Shown here: piece by piece, positions 11,155 to 23,422 of the stretch | Position numbering within the stretch: the first letter of the stretch is position 1 | How the letters are laid out: every line of letters starts with the position of its first letter | Assembly (NCBI RefSeq): GCF_022965805.1 | Contig: NC_133110.1 | Location: 28,888,668 to 28,952,667 of the forward strand | DNA from: Primulina eburnea | Taxonomy: Eukaryota; Streptophyta; Magnoliopsida; Lamiales; Gesneriaceae | Length of the DNA stretch: 64,000 nucleotides | Direction: 5' to 3' | Notes under the pieces: model-generated | Told to the model about the DNA's origin: nothing | What the model saw: the letters and a program-made list of their open reading frames with translations, nothing else | Databases searched by the model: none | Translations under genes and position numbers: made by a program

Positions 11155-13572
11155 ATGCCTCCGAGACGAGTATCAGAACAGGGAAGTACATCCAATCCTC
11201 CAATGGATGTCACACCGACTCCAATGGAAATGTTACTGAAACGATTTCAGTCATTTCATTCGCCGACCTTGAAAGGCACAGAGAATGCTGTGGAGTGCGA
11301 GAGTTGGCTCGATGATATAGAGATGTTGTTCGAATCCTTGGAGTATACAGATGAGAAGAGGGTGAAATTAATTGGACACCAGTTACACGACGTTGCCAAG
11401 GACTGGTGGATTACGAGGAAGAGAGCCATGGAGCATAGAGGTACGAATATTACCTGGAATATATTTAGAACTGAATTTTATCAACGATTCTTTCCAGTTT
11501 CGTACCGGAAGGATAAGGGGGCGGAGTTTGCCAACCTCAAGCAAGGACAGATGAACATAGAGGAGTACGTGTCAAAGTTCTCCTCCTTGCTGAAATTTGC
11601 TCCACATGTGGCTGACAGCGAAGAAGCTACTGCTGACCAGTTCATCAATGGCCTGAACCCCGACATTTTCACATTGGTGAACACAGGGCGACCGGATAAT
11701 TTTACTGATGCCCTGAACAGAGCTAAGGGAGCAGAAGCCGGTCTGATGAGACAGAAAGGGGCTTCATTTGTACCTCTAGCACCGAGACCACAACAACAAC
11801 CTCCCAGATTTGAGGGTGGCAGCAGTAGTGGAGGAAAGAAAGAATTTTTAAAAGCCAAGGGAAAGCAATTCAAGAAATCTGGCAGTAGTTCTTCCAGCTC
11901 CGGTGGTACCAGACAGAGCCAGAGTTACACTGGAGTTTATTGCAAGACTTGCGGAGGAAGACATACAACCGAGCAATGCCAGGGAGTGACTGGTAGTTGC
12001 AATTTCTGTAAACAGCCGGGACACTTTGCTAAAGTGTGTCCACAGAGAGGTTCGCAGAGAACCCAGGGGGCCGAGTCATCGGGATCAGCAGCACAGACTG
12101 AGAGACGATCAGCTGCTGTTCATACATTTCAGCCAGCGCCAGCTCAGTCACAGCAGAGGCCAGGAGGAAGCCAGACAGTTGGTCAGCCTCCGAGACAGTA
12201 GGCCAGAGTCTTCGCTTTGACAGAGGAGCAGGCCCAGGAAGCACCAGATGACGTTGTGGCAGGTAACTGTTCTTTATGTGGTTACTCTGCTTACGTACTA
12301 ATTGATACCGGTTCTTCACACACATTTATTTCTGAACGATTTGCATTGAGTCATGCATTGCCTGTAGAGTCGTTAGCTACTGCAGTGTCTGTCTCTTCTC
12401 CGTTGGGGATGTGTTTGATATCCGTAAATTCGGTTAACCATTGTGTACTACAGTATGATGGGCATGAGATTGAGTTAGATTGCATCGTACTTGGATTTTC
12501 TGACTTTGACTGTATTATCGGTATTGATATGCTGACCAAGTACAGAGCGACAGTTGATTGTTTCCACAAGATAGTGAGATTCAGACCAGATATGGGTAAG
12601 GGTTCTAGATCGAGAATTCCTTTAATATCCGTATTATCTATGACTCGATTGTTACAGAAAGGAGCAGAAGGATTCCTTGTATATTCAGTAGATTTACTGA
12701 AGTCGAGTCCAGCATTGGCAGATCTGCCAGTGGTACGTGAGTTTGCTGACGTCTTCCCAGATGAGATCCCGGGATTACCTCCAGTTAGAGAGATAGACTT
12801 CAGCATTGAACTGATGCTAGGTACAGTACCGATTTCTAGAGCTCCGTACAGAATGGCACCAGTTGAATTGAAAGAATTGAAGGATCAGTTGGAAGATTTA
12901 CTGGCCAAGGGGTACATCAGACCGAGTGTGTCTCCTTGGGGTGCTCCAGTATTGTTTGTAAGAAAGAAAGATGGTTCGATGAGACTCTACATCGACTATC
13001 GGCAACTGAACAAGGCAACGATAAAGAATAAATATCCTTTGCCTCGTATAGATGATTTATTCGATCAGTTGCAGGGTTCTTCAGTATATTCCAAGATCGA
13101 TTTGAGATCGGGATATCATCAGCTGAGAGTCAGAGATTCTGATATCTCAAAGACAGCATTCAGAACCAGGTATGGACACTATGAATTTATTGTCATGCCG
13201 TTTAGTCTGACGAATGCTCCAGCGGTATTCATGGGATTGATGAACCGTATCTTCCAGAAATATCTCGATGATTTTGTGATTATTTTCATCGATGATATTT
13301 TGATTTATTCAAAGAATATGAGTGAGCATGCTGAGCATCTAAGAACTGTGTTGCGAATTCTAGGGGCTGAGAAGTTATATGCTAAACTGTCGAAATGTGA
13401 GTTTTGGCTAAGACAAGTAGTATTTCTGGGTCATATTATATCTGGATATGGTATATCAGTTGATCCCAGTAAAGTGGAAGCCGTGATTTCTTGGCCAAGA
13501 CCAACATCAGTGCCTGAAATTCGCAGTTTCATGGGTTTAGCAGGATACTACCGTCGTTTCATTAAAGATTTC
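11155..13572 (+). pseudogene. gag-pol: Element B gag-protease-RT, internal stop, 3' half deleted
   Basis: ATG at 11155 opens a gag beginning MPPRR, as in C, D and F. The gag capsid region is followed by zinc knuckles (CKTCGGRHTTEQC and [14 protein letters not shown]). A TAG at 12199-12201 replaces a CAG glutamine codon of the relatives; the same frame then continues with protease ([12 protein letters not shown], where relatives have DTGAS) and reverse transcriptase ([22 protein letters not shown] with both catalytic Asp). A 21-base in-frame deletion near 12595 removes about seven residues between protease and RT. Family-like sequence stops at 13572, after YYRRFIKDF, at a template-switch junction. 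RNase H and integrase are absent, so B is non-functional. Confidence 0.9.
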
Positions 13573-13594
13573 TTGGCCAAGACCAACATCAGTG
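13567..13594 (+). repeat. Template-switch filler inside B
   Basis: These 28 bases repeat 13485-13512 of the same element exactly. They link the RT segment to the 3' LTR remnant. The six bases GATTTC are shared at the first junction, consistent with a microhomology jump. Confidence 0.85.
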
Positions 13595-13841
13595 ACTGAG
13601 ATTAGAGTGGTGATACCGGACTTGGACTAGAGCTAGGGTTTGAACACTTGATAGTAGTTGTTGAACCTGAGTTTGTATGATTGTATATTATATCAGATTT
13701 ATACTTTTATACTGATATGTATAGGAGGTTGATTCCATTACCTTCCGCATTTTAAAAAAAAAAATTTAGACCCTGTTTATTACAATTGATTAATTAGTCC
13801 CAATCACGATTAAGAACATGATTAGCGTCCGGGTCCCCACA
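13594..13841 (+). repeat. Element B 3' LTR remnant (last 248 bp)
   Basis: Corresponds base for base in length to 10647-10894 of the 5' LTR, with a few substitutions and a slightly different A/T run. It ends CCCCACA at 13841, where element A resumes. Confidence 0.9.
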
Positions 13842-16800
13842 ATGGATGGGAGTGTATGCAGGGTTCTAATGTCTGTTATCGTTGCAAGAAGCCAGGACAT
13901 CTCGCCAAGAATTGTCCAGGAAGTTCTGAGAAAGTACAGGGACGCCTTTTCTCCATGACCAAAGAAGAAGTGGATGCAGATACATCGATGATCACCGGTA
14001 TGTTCTTGATTTCTGGTATTACTGCTATTGTTTTACTAGATTCAGGAGCCACACATTCTTTTATTTCGGAATCGTTTGTAAGGAGACTGGGCATTACAGC
14101 AAGTACAACAGAGACACAACTCGCTATAGCCTTACCTTTCGGGCAAGAATTAAAGACATATCAGATTGTGCGAGGATGTCCAATATATGTCCAAGTTCAT
14201 CAGATGTATGCTGAATTGATTGTTTTGAAATGACCGATTTTGATGTGATATTGGGAATGGATTGGCTCTCGAAGTACAGAGTTACTATTGACTGTTGTAT
14301 AAATATGATCAAGTTTTCAGCAGTAGGAGCTGAACCATTCACCGTAGCAAGTGCAGGCATATCCTTACCTCTTCGGATAATCTCTTGTATGAAGGCTTGT
14401 AAATTACTACAGAAGGGGTGTCAAGGATATTTAGCATCTGTGTTAATTAGTGATCCACCTGTTCGTGAATTAAAAGATACAGATGTTGTTTGTGAATTTC
14501 CAGAAGTATTTCCTGATGATGTAACAGGCTTACCCCCAGATAGAGAGATCGAATTTGTAATTGATTTTGTAACAGGAACTCATCCGATCTCAAAAGCTCC
14601 TTATCGATTAGCTCCTACAGAAATGAAAGAACTGAAAGAACAGTTACAGGAGTTGCTTGATAAAGGGTTTATTAGACCGAGCTTTTCACCGTGGGGTGCA
14701 CCTGTTTTGTTTGTGAAGAAGAAAGACGGTACCCTTCGTCTATGCATTGATTATAGGGAGTTGAACAAAGTGACAATAAAAAATAAGTATCCACTCCCTA
14801 GAATTGATGATTTGTTTGATCAACTACAAGGAGCTGCTATCTTTTCGAAGATTGATTTACGATCAGGCTATCATCAATTAAAAGTTAAATCAGATGATAT
14901 CTCAAAGACTGCCTTCCGACCCAGGTACGTGCATTATGAATTTCTTGTAATGCCATTTGGACTAACAAATGCACCAGCAGCTTTTATGGATTTAATGAAT
15001 AGAATTTTCAAGCCATTTCTAGCCAAGTTTGTGATTGTGTTTATAGATGATATTCTCATCTACTCACGAACTGTAGAGGAGCATCGAGAACATTTGCAAT
15101 TAGTTTTGCAGACTTTGAAGGATAAACAATTATATGCCAAATGGAAGAAATGTGAATTTTGGCTTGAACAAGTAGCATTCTTGGGTCATATCATTTCAAT
15201 AGAAGGCATATCAGTGGATCCAAGTAAGATTGAAGCTGTTAATAACTGGCTACGACCTACCACTGTTACCGAGGTACGTAGTTTTCTTGGGCTAGCTGGT
15301 TATTACCGTCGGTTTATAGCGGGATTTTCTAAGATAGCATTGCCTTTGACTGCTTTAACTCGAAAGAATGTGAAATTTATATGGGACGAAGCATGTGATC
15401 GCATTTTCCAAGAGTTAAAGGTAAAATTGACTTCAACACCGGTCCTTGCTATTCCAGAAGGATCAGGAGATTTTTTAGTGTACAATGATGCTTCTAAACA
15501 AGGTTTAGGAGCAGTCTTGATGCAACATGAGAAGGTGATTGCTTATGCCTCTAGGCAATTGAAAGAATATGAAAAGAACTATCCCACACATGATTTAGAA
15601 CTGGCTGCAGTGGTATTTGCGTTAAAAATTTGGCGCCATTATCTTTATGGTGAACGGTGTGAAATTTACACGGACCACAAGAGTCTGAAATTTTTATTCA
15701 CGCAAAAGGAACTGAATATGAGACAACAACGTTGGTTGGAATTGGTGAAGGATTACGATTGTGTTATTAACTATCATCCAGGTAAAGCCAATGTTGTTGC
15801 AGATGCGTTAAGTCGAAAGTCCAGTTTTATTGCTGCAATGAAAGTACAATAACAAATCCTATGGGATTTGCAGAACTTGAAGCTTGATGTTATTCCAAAG
15901 GGAGCTGCAATTCAGTTATCATCTCTTATGATTCGACCAACGCTTGCAGACAGAATCAAGGCTGAACAAAATACAGATACTGAATTACAACAACTGAGAC
16001 AGCGAGATGAAGAAAAAGGAAATTTGAAATTTGAATTGAATGGGGAAGGAATATGGACATATCAAGGGAGATTGTGTGTGCCAAAACAAGGAAGGATCAG
16101 AACCGACATTCTTATTGATGCTCATGCTACTCCCTATTCGATCCATCTAGGAGGCACAAAAATGTGCAAGGATTTGAAACCATTATTTTGGTGGCCAGGT
16201 ATGAAAAGGGACATTGCTCAATTTGTTGCACAATGTCTAACTTGTCAACAGGTCAAGACTGAACATCAAAGACCAGCAGGACTTCTGAAACCACTACCCA
16301 TTCCTGAGTGGAAATGGGAACACATCACGATGGATTTCATTCTTGGTTTGCCAAGAACTCAAAGAGGGTTCAATGCTATATGGGTTATTGTGGATCGACT
16401 TACAAAATCAGCTCACTTTCTTCCGGTGAAGACCACATACACGATGAATCAATATGCTGAAGAATACATCAAAGAGATAGTGAGGCTTCATGGCATCCCA
16501 GTGTCCATTGTATCAGATAGAGATCCCAAATTTACATCTGCATTTTGGAAAAGCTTGCATCATGCTATGGGAACTCGATTGTCATTCAGCACAGCATTCC
16601 ACCCTCAATCTGATGGACAATCAGAACGAGTGAATCAGATCTTAGAAGATATGTTGAGGGCATGTACTATTGACTTCCCAGGTAGTTGGGACAGTAAACT
16701 ACCATTGGCTGAGTTTACATATAACAATAGCTATCAGTCAAGCATTGGAATGGCACCATCTACTGCATTATATGGTAGAAAATGTCGATCTCCAGTACAT

Positions 16801-17396
16801 TGGGATGAAATAGGAGAAAGGAAATTATTAGGCCCTGAATTGGTACAACAGACAGCTGAATTGGTAACCAAGATCAGAGAAAGAATGCACACTGCCCAGA
16901 GTCGACAGAAAAGCTATGCTGATGTGCGACGTCGTCGATTGGAATTTCAGGTTGGTGACCATGTATTTGTAAAGATATCACCATTGAAGGGCATTTTGCG
17001 TTTTGGTAAGAAGGGAAAATTGAGTCCAAGATATATCGGTCCATTTGAAATCTTGGAAAGAATAGGAGACAGAGCCTACCGAGTGCTTTACCCCCGAACT
17101 TGTCAAATGTTCACAATTTTTTTCACGTTTCCTTGCTACGAAAGTATTTGACCAATCCTTCTCACGTTCTTCATTATGAACCATTGGAGCTTGCATCGAA
17201 TCTTTCATATGAAGAACGACCCGTCCAAATCCTCGATAGGAAATCAAAAGTGTTACGAGGCAAGGAAATACCCTTGGTGAAATTATTATGGCGCAATCAT
17301 GCGATTGAAGAAGCAACTTGGGAGCGAGAAGACGAGATCCAACAGAGCTATCCTGAACTATATGGTACGTCAAATTTCGAGGACGAAATTCTTTGA
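13842..17396 (+). pseudogene. pol: Element A pol (protease, RT, RNase H, integrase, chromodomain-like end)
   Basis: Continues gag from 9141. It opens with zinc knuckle CYRCKKPGHLAKNC and protease LLDSGATHSFIS. A frameshift near 14227 leads into RT ([24 protein letters not shown] with DD near 15045), RNase H ([26 protein letters not shown]) and an in-frame TAA at 15850. Integrase follows, with an HHCC zinc site (HATPYSIH, CLTCQQVK) and D-D-E residues in MDFILG, SDRDPKF and GQSERVN. A frameshift near 17098 precedes the C-terminal tail (17100-17396), which contains an EEATWE chromodomain-like motif. All domains are recognisable in Ty3/gypsy order, but the disruptions preclude a functional polyprotein. 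Confidence 0.9.
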
Positions 17397-17409
17397 AGGA
17401 GGGGAGAAT
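17395..17409 (+). other. Polypurine tract of A
   Basis: GAAGGAGGGGAGAAT just after a TTCGAGGACGAAATTC motif and directly before the LTR start TGTAATGCCCGG. Confidence 0.85.
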
Positions 17410-17762
17410 TGTAATGCCCGGTTACTCGTACAAATGATAATAATGCGTTTATGTCGTTTACTATGTAGTTATTTAGATGATTAGATTTCATGTGATGATT
17501 GAGTTATCAATATTGAGATTCAACATGACTTTTATATTGTCTATGGTGTATTGAGAATGAATATGTGTTAAAATAGTGGTAGTAAGAGGTGTAAGTAGAA
17601 GTAGTGCAATGAAAGTTGGTATAGGATTGCAGGAAATAAGACGAAATTGTGGTAGTTGTTACGAGTTTTAGCGTAATGGTTTGAATATTGATCCAAATTG
17701 TGTGAGGCCTTAACCATTAGAAAGCCAAGATATAATGCTACAACTTTCTTATTTTGAGTTTT
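17410..17762 (+). repeat. Element A 3' LTR, segment 1
   Basis: Starts TGTAATGCCCGG after the polypurine tract. AT-rich with no ORF of note. Interrupted at 17763 by solo LTR I; the last five bases, GTTTT (17758-17762), are the TSD. Confidence 0.8.
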
Positions 17763-20702
17763 TGTAACGCCCGAAACTCGAACACACTAACCACATGCAT
17801 GCATGAAAATTTATTTGAAGCATGCTTAAGTATTTGCATGGTTAAATGATTATTTAATCGAATGTTATGAATATGAACCTTCTGAAGTCGAATTCACGAT
17901 GTACGGCAAAGGCGAGAGAACCGGGGATGATTTTGTTAAAGTTTCTATTTTTAGAAAGTTAAAAATATAAATTCTATATTTAGAAAGTCTAAATTAAGAA
18001 AGCGGAAATAAATTTATAGTAAGGGACGAATTTATTCGGTAACGAATTTTTACGAAGAAAATTAGTAGTTCCGGGCGTGCGATATTAGAAACGAGTAGCA
18101 CCAAATATTTTTAATTTTATTGGGACTTTTTTAGTGGATTAAATATGTATTTAATCAACACCTTAATGGGCCTAGTTTGTTGATAATTAATTAATTAATT
18201 ATAGGACCCATTATGAATAATTAAGCCCAATTAACAACTTAATGGTTTATTTAAATAAAACCTACCCAACCCTTCCCCATCACTCACGTGCTCACACCAC
18301 CAGCACACACAAACACACACTAGAGTCCTAGGGGTGGCCAAAACCTAGAGGAAACAAGGGAAGGAGGAAAGTTTCGCTTCTCGTTCGTCTCTCGTCGCGC
18401 CGTCTCTCATATCTTGTAAGAATAGAGGATCAAGGCATGTTTTCAAACCCTTATTGATGCACCATTCAATCCATATTATTGCATGTATTCTGATTTTGTG
18501 TGTGAAGTTTACAAGGATGATGATTTTCAATTTCCTACATGTGCATCTCATGTTTTCATAAAGATTTTTGAAGTTTATTAAATTGTTAAGGGAAGGATGC
18601 AAACCAAGGTAAGAGAGGGCTGGTATAGATGTTTAAGAAGAGGATTTAAGGGAAAAAGGGTGAACCAAGAAGCCCCATAGGGCTGTTCATCCCTACACAC
18701 AAATGTGTGAAGGCCGTGTGGTTTAAGGGGTGGCGGCTTGGGTCCATCGGCCATGGTGGCTGCATGGGGTCCTAGCCGTGGTCTTGAGGGAAGGGTTAGG
18801 GTCCTAGGAAGGGCTTGGAGAGTTGAGGACAGTGCCTATACCAGCGGGCAAAGTGCTGCGATCGAATTTCCAGAAAATGGCCTTGTTGGCTTGTTTGGGT
18901 TGTGTGCGGTACCTAGGGCTAAGGGGTCGGTTCAAGGGCTGGAACAGGGGCTAGGGTAGTGCCTTAGGGTCCTAGTGAGGGTCTGGAGTGAGCCAAGGGT
19001 CGAGCCAAAAGGCTGCAACAGCTGCTGGTGCGTGCAAGAGCTGCTGCTGCGCAAGGGTGCATGCGGTGTGCTGCTGGTGCGTGGTGTCTAGGGATTGGGG
19101 TGTTTGGTCTGTGTAAAAAGGGGCCTGACCATGGTCTTATTTAGTGTCTAAGGAAGGGGTCTAGGGCCTGGTTCGAGGTCGTTTCGAGCCGTGGTCCGTT
19201 CGGGGTCGTAAATTGCCCGAACATGTCAAAATAGGAGCGAAGTGAGCCTAGGTTAAATTCTAAAGCCTAATTTCGGTTTTTACTTGGGCTTGGGGACTTC
19301 CAGCAACTTAAATGGTGTCTTAGGATGTTAATATAGGTCTGGTCTCGGGTTGGTTCGAGTCGGGAGGGTAGTTTGGTCATTTGTTTTACCGAAAACGCAA
19401 AAACGGTGGCAAACTATCCATCCGGTGAGCGAATTGAGTTGTTTTGAAATGTAGGACCTAAGATTAAATTTCCAGAAAGCTACTGGATATTTTTGGGTAT
19501 TTTTAAAGTTTTAAAATTGATTTTTCTCCTTGAGTCAAAGTCTAGGGTCGTCCAGGTACGTATAACATTGAAATATGTGCGGCCGGTTCGAGGAAAACGA
19601 GGGTGGTTTGCAACTTCCTTAAACAATTCCAGATCATGTTAAAGGTTATTTTTAGAAGTTTTAAAGTATATGCAGGATATATGCTATTTTAAGAATTTTT
19701 AACGTATTTGCATGTATTTGCCATTGTTAGCAATTTTGACGTATACGAACGATATGAGCCATTTTTGGGAATATTAAAGAATATGGAAATTTATGAATGT
19801 TTGATTAAATTAAAAGATAAAGCGAAATATTTTTGAGGGATGCGAATTGATCATGACGAAAAGGTAGTAAGGGATCCGTTGAAAACGTGAACGGTGAACT
19901 TGCAATAAAAAGAGGGAGTGAACCGTCGAAAACGTGGGCGGGAATCTAAATAATAAGGGATCCGTTGAAAACGTGAACGGTGAACTTGCAATTAAGGAAG
20001 GGAGTGAACCGTCGAAAACGTGGGCGGGAATCTCAATGATAACAGATCCGTTGAAAACGTGAACGGTGAAGTTATGTTTATGATAGTCGGTGGGATCGTC
20101 GGAAACATGGACGTTGAACCCGGCGGCCTAGTACTATGGTTTATAGATTGATCAATCGAATAAGAGGTGTCACTTTCGAGGATCGGACTTCACATCAAAA
20201 GGATAATTTTAAAGAGAAAAGGTTCATTTTTAAGCATGATTTCTAAAGTTGCATATTTTTGAAAGTTTCATGATTGCATAGAAAAATCTATTTTTAGTAA
20301 AAGTAATTTTTATGTATGTGATTGTATATTTATGTACTTGCTATATGAGGTTTGAGTATGCAGAGTCATTAGACTCACTAGGTTTGAATGGTTGCAGGTA
20401 ATGATGATGTTGAGTATTCAGGTGCGGACTATCGAGTTATCCGGAGGGCGCAGTGCATACCCGAGGACCTATAAATTCCGCATATGTTAAAGACTTTTGA
20501 TGATTTTATGGATTATCGCTTTTAATTTTAGATTTTTAATGCTTATTTTACTTATTCCGCATGAATGATTATGGATGATATGGAGTTTTGTTTATTTGAT
20601 TATTTATGCTAGTTTATTCATGATGAAATAATTATGCATGTCTTTACAAAAAAAAAAAAAACTAGTGTAAATTAAAATGAATTAGAAGTTAGGGTCGTTT
20701 CA
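17763..20702 (+). mobile_element. Solo LTR I, 2940 bp, TSD GTTTT
   Basis: Starts TGTAACGCCCGAAACTCG and ends GGTCGTTTCA, flanked by GTTTT at 17758-17762 and 20703-20707. No primer-binding site follows and no polypurine tract precedes it, so it is a solo LTR left by recombination between two LTRs. It is related to the Z LTR (both have ACCACATGCATGCA near the start, the hairpin GAGTCATTAGACTC at 20363-20376, then ACCCGAGGACC). The 73-codon ORF at 18738-18959 and others in it resemble nothing I know. Confidence 0.93.
19871..20073. repeat. 86-bp tandem repeat in solo LTR I
   Basis: Units start at 19871, 19957 and 20043 (partial). Each contains GATCCGTTGAAAACGTGAAC and, in inverted sense, AACCGTCGAAAACGTGGGCG. 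Confidence 0.85.
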
Positions 20703-21376
20703 GTTTTGTCCAAATCATTGTGGAAGACAAGCCAAAAGCGCCCCGAAGTGAGTTGTGTGTATCGTCACTCCGACAATGACACATGTTGGGAGAATGGGTA
20801 TAACGTTTTACTCAGACCTCAAAATGACATGAAACCAGTGGGAGATTCAAGCCAAGACATAGAGCTACAACTTCCTAGTTTACCATTTTTTCAGATTATG
20901 AACGGAAGAGACGTTCCCGGAGCGATCTTTGATGAAGTAGCGCAGAAGCAGAACAAGTGGCGTCCGAGCGGTAAGATTTTACCGCCCGAGCGCCGGTACT
21001 TTACAAGCTCACCAATTTTACAGAACATGTGGCGCCCGAGCGGTATAATATGACCGCCCGAGCGCCAGTGCACCAAAATTTTACATTTTGGACAGAACAT
21101 TCCGGGCTCGAGCGGTAGAAAACTACCGCCTGAGCGCCGCCTTTCATACAAAAAGATAAGTTTCGAATTTCTGAGCCATTGTATCAGTTCTTTCGCCTTT
21201 CCTTCACAGCTAGACACGAAAGAAAAACTTAGAATCTTCCTCCAAAGCTCTCTTTCTTCATTTCCTTCATTGTTTTGAAGTGAGAACTTAGTTCTCCATC
21301 ACAAGAACTTCATAAGGGTGTAAGTTTTCTTCTCTTTTAGTTATGGTACATGTAGGTGACAATAAAGGAATAATTT
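20703..21376 (+). repeat. Element A 3' LTR, segment 2
   Basis: Resumes after solo LTR I with the TSD copy GTTTT. It contains a GC-rich repeat array (20959-21139) followed by a pyrimidine-rich stretch resembling a leader. The last five bases, AATTT (21372-21376), are the TSD of element C. ORFs of 108-115 codons across the array are not convincing. Confidence 0.75.
20959..21139. repeat. GGCGCCCGAGCGGTA array in A LTR
   Basis: Three paired units in which GGCGCCCGAGCGGTA-like sequence is followed after a few bases by TACCGCCCGAGCGCC-like sequence in the opposite sense. It is analogous in position to the arrays in the B, C, F and G LTRs but has a different sequence. Confidence 0.75.
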
Positions 21377-23153
21377 TGTAAGGCTCGAGAATTATCAGTT
21401 GTCATTGATGTTAGATTTGAAGAGGTGAGAATGCATGACATAAAAATGAGAATTTTTAAAAGAATGGCCGAAGCTATACTGCACCTGCGCCTCGGACAAG
21501 ACCGCACCCGCGGTGCATTATTCAGAATTATGAAGTTTGGCCGTAGCATCACCGCACCCGCGGTCTTGCAGAGACCGCACCCGCGGTCGATGAATTTCAG
21601 AAAATGAAAGGGCTGCCGAAGCATGAGCGCACCCGCGGTACAAGAAGACCGCACCCGCGGTGCTGCATGTGAGAATGCCACCTTTGTTTCTTGGCTTGAC
21701 ACATGGCATGTATATATATATGAAATTGCTGAATCTTCATTCTTCATTCCAGCAGCTGAGAGCACCGAGAGTTCTCCTTTGTTTTCTTCAAAGTTTCTTC
21801 ATATTAGAATTGAGATTATGCAACAACTAGCTATCCGATTTTAATTTCGAATACAGATTTGTGATCCTTGCAACAAGAGCTAGCTAAGGATATAAGTATT
21901 GTTCATTTCCAGCATGCTTCGAAATTCATATGTTGGTGAAGTTATGATTTTGTTAGAAATATGTGTTTTTAGTATATTGAGTATCGTAGAAATGCAATCG
22001 GATTGAATTTCGGATACCGTATAGATGTTCGAGAATTACCAGCATGTGATAGACCGAAAATATACAGATTTCAGAATATATGTTGATGTTTTGATGATAG
22101 TATGAGTTGCTTGGGATTGGGTATGATATTATTGAGTTATCAGTATCGAGAACTACGTCGTTATGCCGTCAAATTCGTACCGAGACTGATTATTGATTGG
22201 TACAAGAGTTGATGTGAGTTGATTTGAGTTGTGTATTGATAGAATATATTGTTGCATTGTCATTTCAGATTTTGAATTGACAGAGTTGCCATTCTACTTC
22301 GAGATCTTGACCGAGTTCTACGACAAGAAAGGTATAATTCATGTGGTCACGGGATTGCACAACTCGGTTCAGATTTGATACGAGTTTCCCTAAATCACAT
22401 ACTAGATTGTTATTACATTTTATTATGTAATGTCTTGTTTATTGATTTATATTGAATCCTGAGATAGGAGATATTGGCAGATCGGCCAAAACTAGACGTT
22501 TCGGTGTATCGATGCATAGTAGCAGATTTTCTCTATGTGTAGACCCTCGATACAGAGTTGACCGAAGTCTAGGAATAAGACGTACCGTCACCCCGAGTGG
22601 TTGGGTAGGTGACAGACCGTCTTATTCACACCGGGATCCCTAGATTAGAAACGAATTGAGTCAAGAATTTGATGTTGAATACAGATTTGTATTCCTTTAC
22701 ATGTTTAGATTTTTATTCATGTTACCTGATATATGCTATGCCTTTGTACATGATTATTACATTGCATGCATACATGTTTTATACTGGGATATGTTCTCAC
22801 CGGAGTTATCCGGCAGTTGTCGTGTCTGTATGTGTGCATGGCAACAGGTGGGGCAAGATCTGGGTCTCGAGCTAGATGAGAGATTGACGATAGCGTGGAG
22901 ATCTCGGGCGTTGAAGATTTCTAGTGTTTCCTTTTAGACTGTTACTACTTATGTTTGTAGTTGGGATTTGAACACTAGTGTATGATTGTACTAAACAGAC
23001 ATGTATGTTCATGATGTTGTTTAATTATTATAAAGACATGTGATGCTTTGATTATATATTTGAATTAATGTTAAAAGAAAAATTTTGACCCACATTTTCG
23101 AGCAAAGATCCAATAAATCCCAAAAGAATTGAGTTAGAGCCCGGGTCCCCACA
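21377..23153 (+). repeat. Element C 5' LTR, 1777 bp
   Basis: Begins TGTAAGGCTCGAG and ends CGGGTCCCCACA. It contains an ACCGCACCCGCGGT array (21479-21661), a TATA-like TATATATATAT near 21711, a leader-like stretch ending in a CAACAAGAGCTAGC block, and the conserved hairpin at 22814-22847 near the end. Confidence 0.95.
21479..21661. repeat. ACCGCACCCGCGGT array in C 5' LTR
   Basis: Full or near-full copies at 21501, 21551, 21574, 21627 and 21648, plus a degenerate one at 21479, all just upstream of the TATA-like run. The same array is at 38896-39082 in the 3' LTR, in F (41545-41772, 59105-59337) and reversed in G (61549-61782). Confidence 0.85.
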
Positions 23154-23158
23154 ACAGG

Positions 23159-23170
23159 TGGTATCAGAGC
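23159..23170 (+). other. Primer-binding site of C (initiator tRNA-Met)
   Basis: TGGTATCAGAGC six bases after the LTR end at 23153. Confidence 0.9.
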
Positions 23171-23422
23171 CGTAGGTTCTGTAGACTAAGATGGAATAGA
23201 ATGAGCGGGGTAGATCGAGTCTTCTTCTTTGCTTATATCATGCTAGCACATATTATGATTTATTGCTTTCCCTATTATATGTTGTTGCATTATCTGAGTT
23301 GATTTACAGCATATACTTGTCAAGCCTGAATCAGAACCGATTCTCGATAAGAGGTTTATGATCAGAGGAGGGCTGAGACAGATGATATTGATTTTGTACT
23401 AATCAGTTTGATAATCAGATTT

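Larger units (their letters stand above)
9142..13841 (+). mobile_element. Element B: Ty3/gypsy chromovirus with deleted 3' half
   Basis: Inserted in A's gag; flanks ATGGC (9137-9141) and ATGGA (13842-13846) are a 4/5 TSD. It has a full 5' LTR, primer-binding site and gag-protease-RT. Everything from within RT through RNase H, integrase, polypurine tract and most of the 3' LTR is gone. Only the last 248 bp of the 3' LTR remain, joined through a copied filler (13567-13594). It is the same family group as C, D and F by protein similarity. Confidence 0.9.

Noticed and set aside
21337..21765. 142-codon antisense ORF in C's LTR (also 38774-39184)
   Set aside because: A by-product of the ACCGCACCCGCGGT array; differs between LTRs without sign of coding selection.
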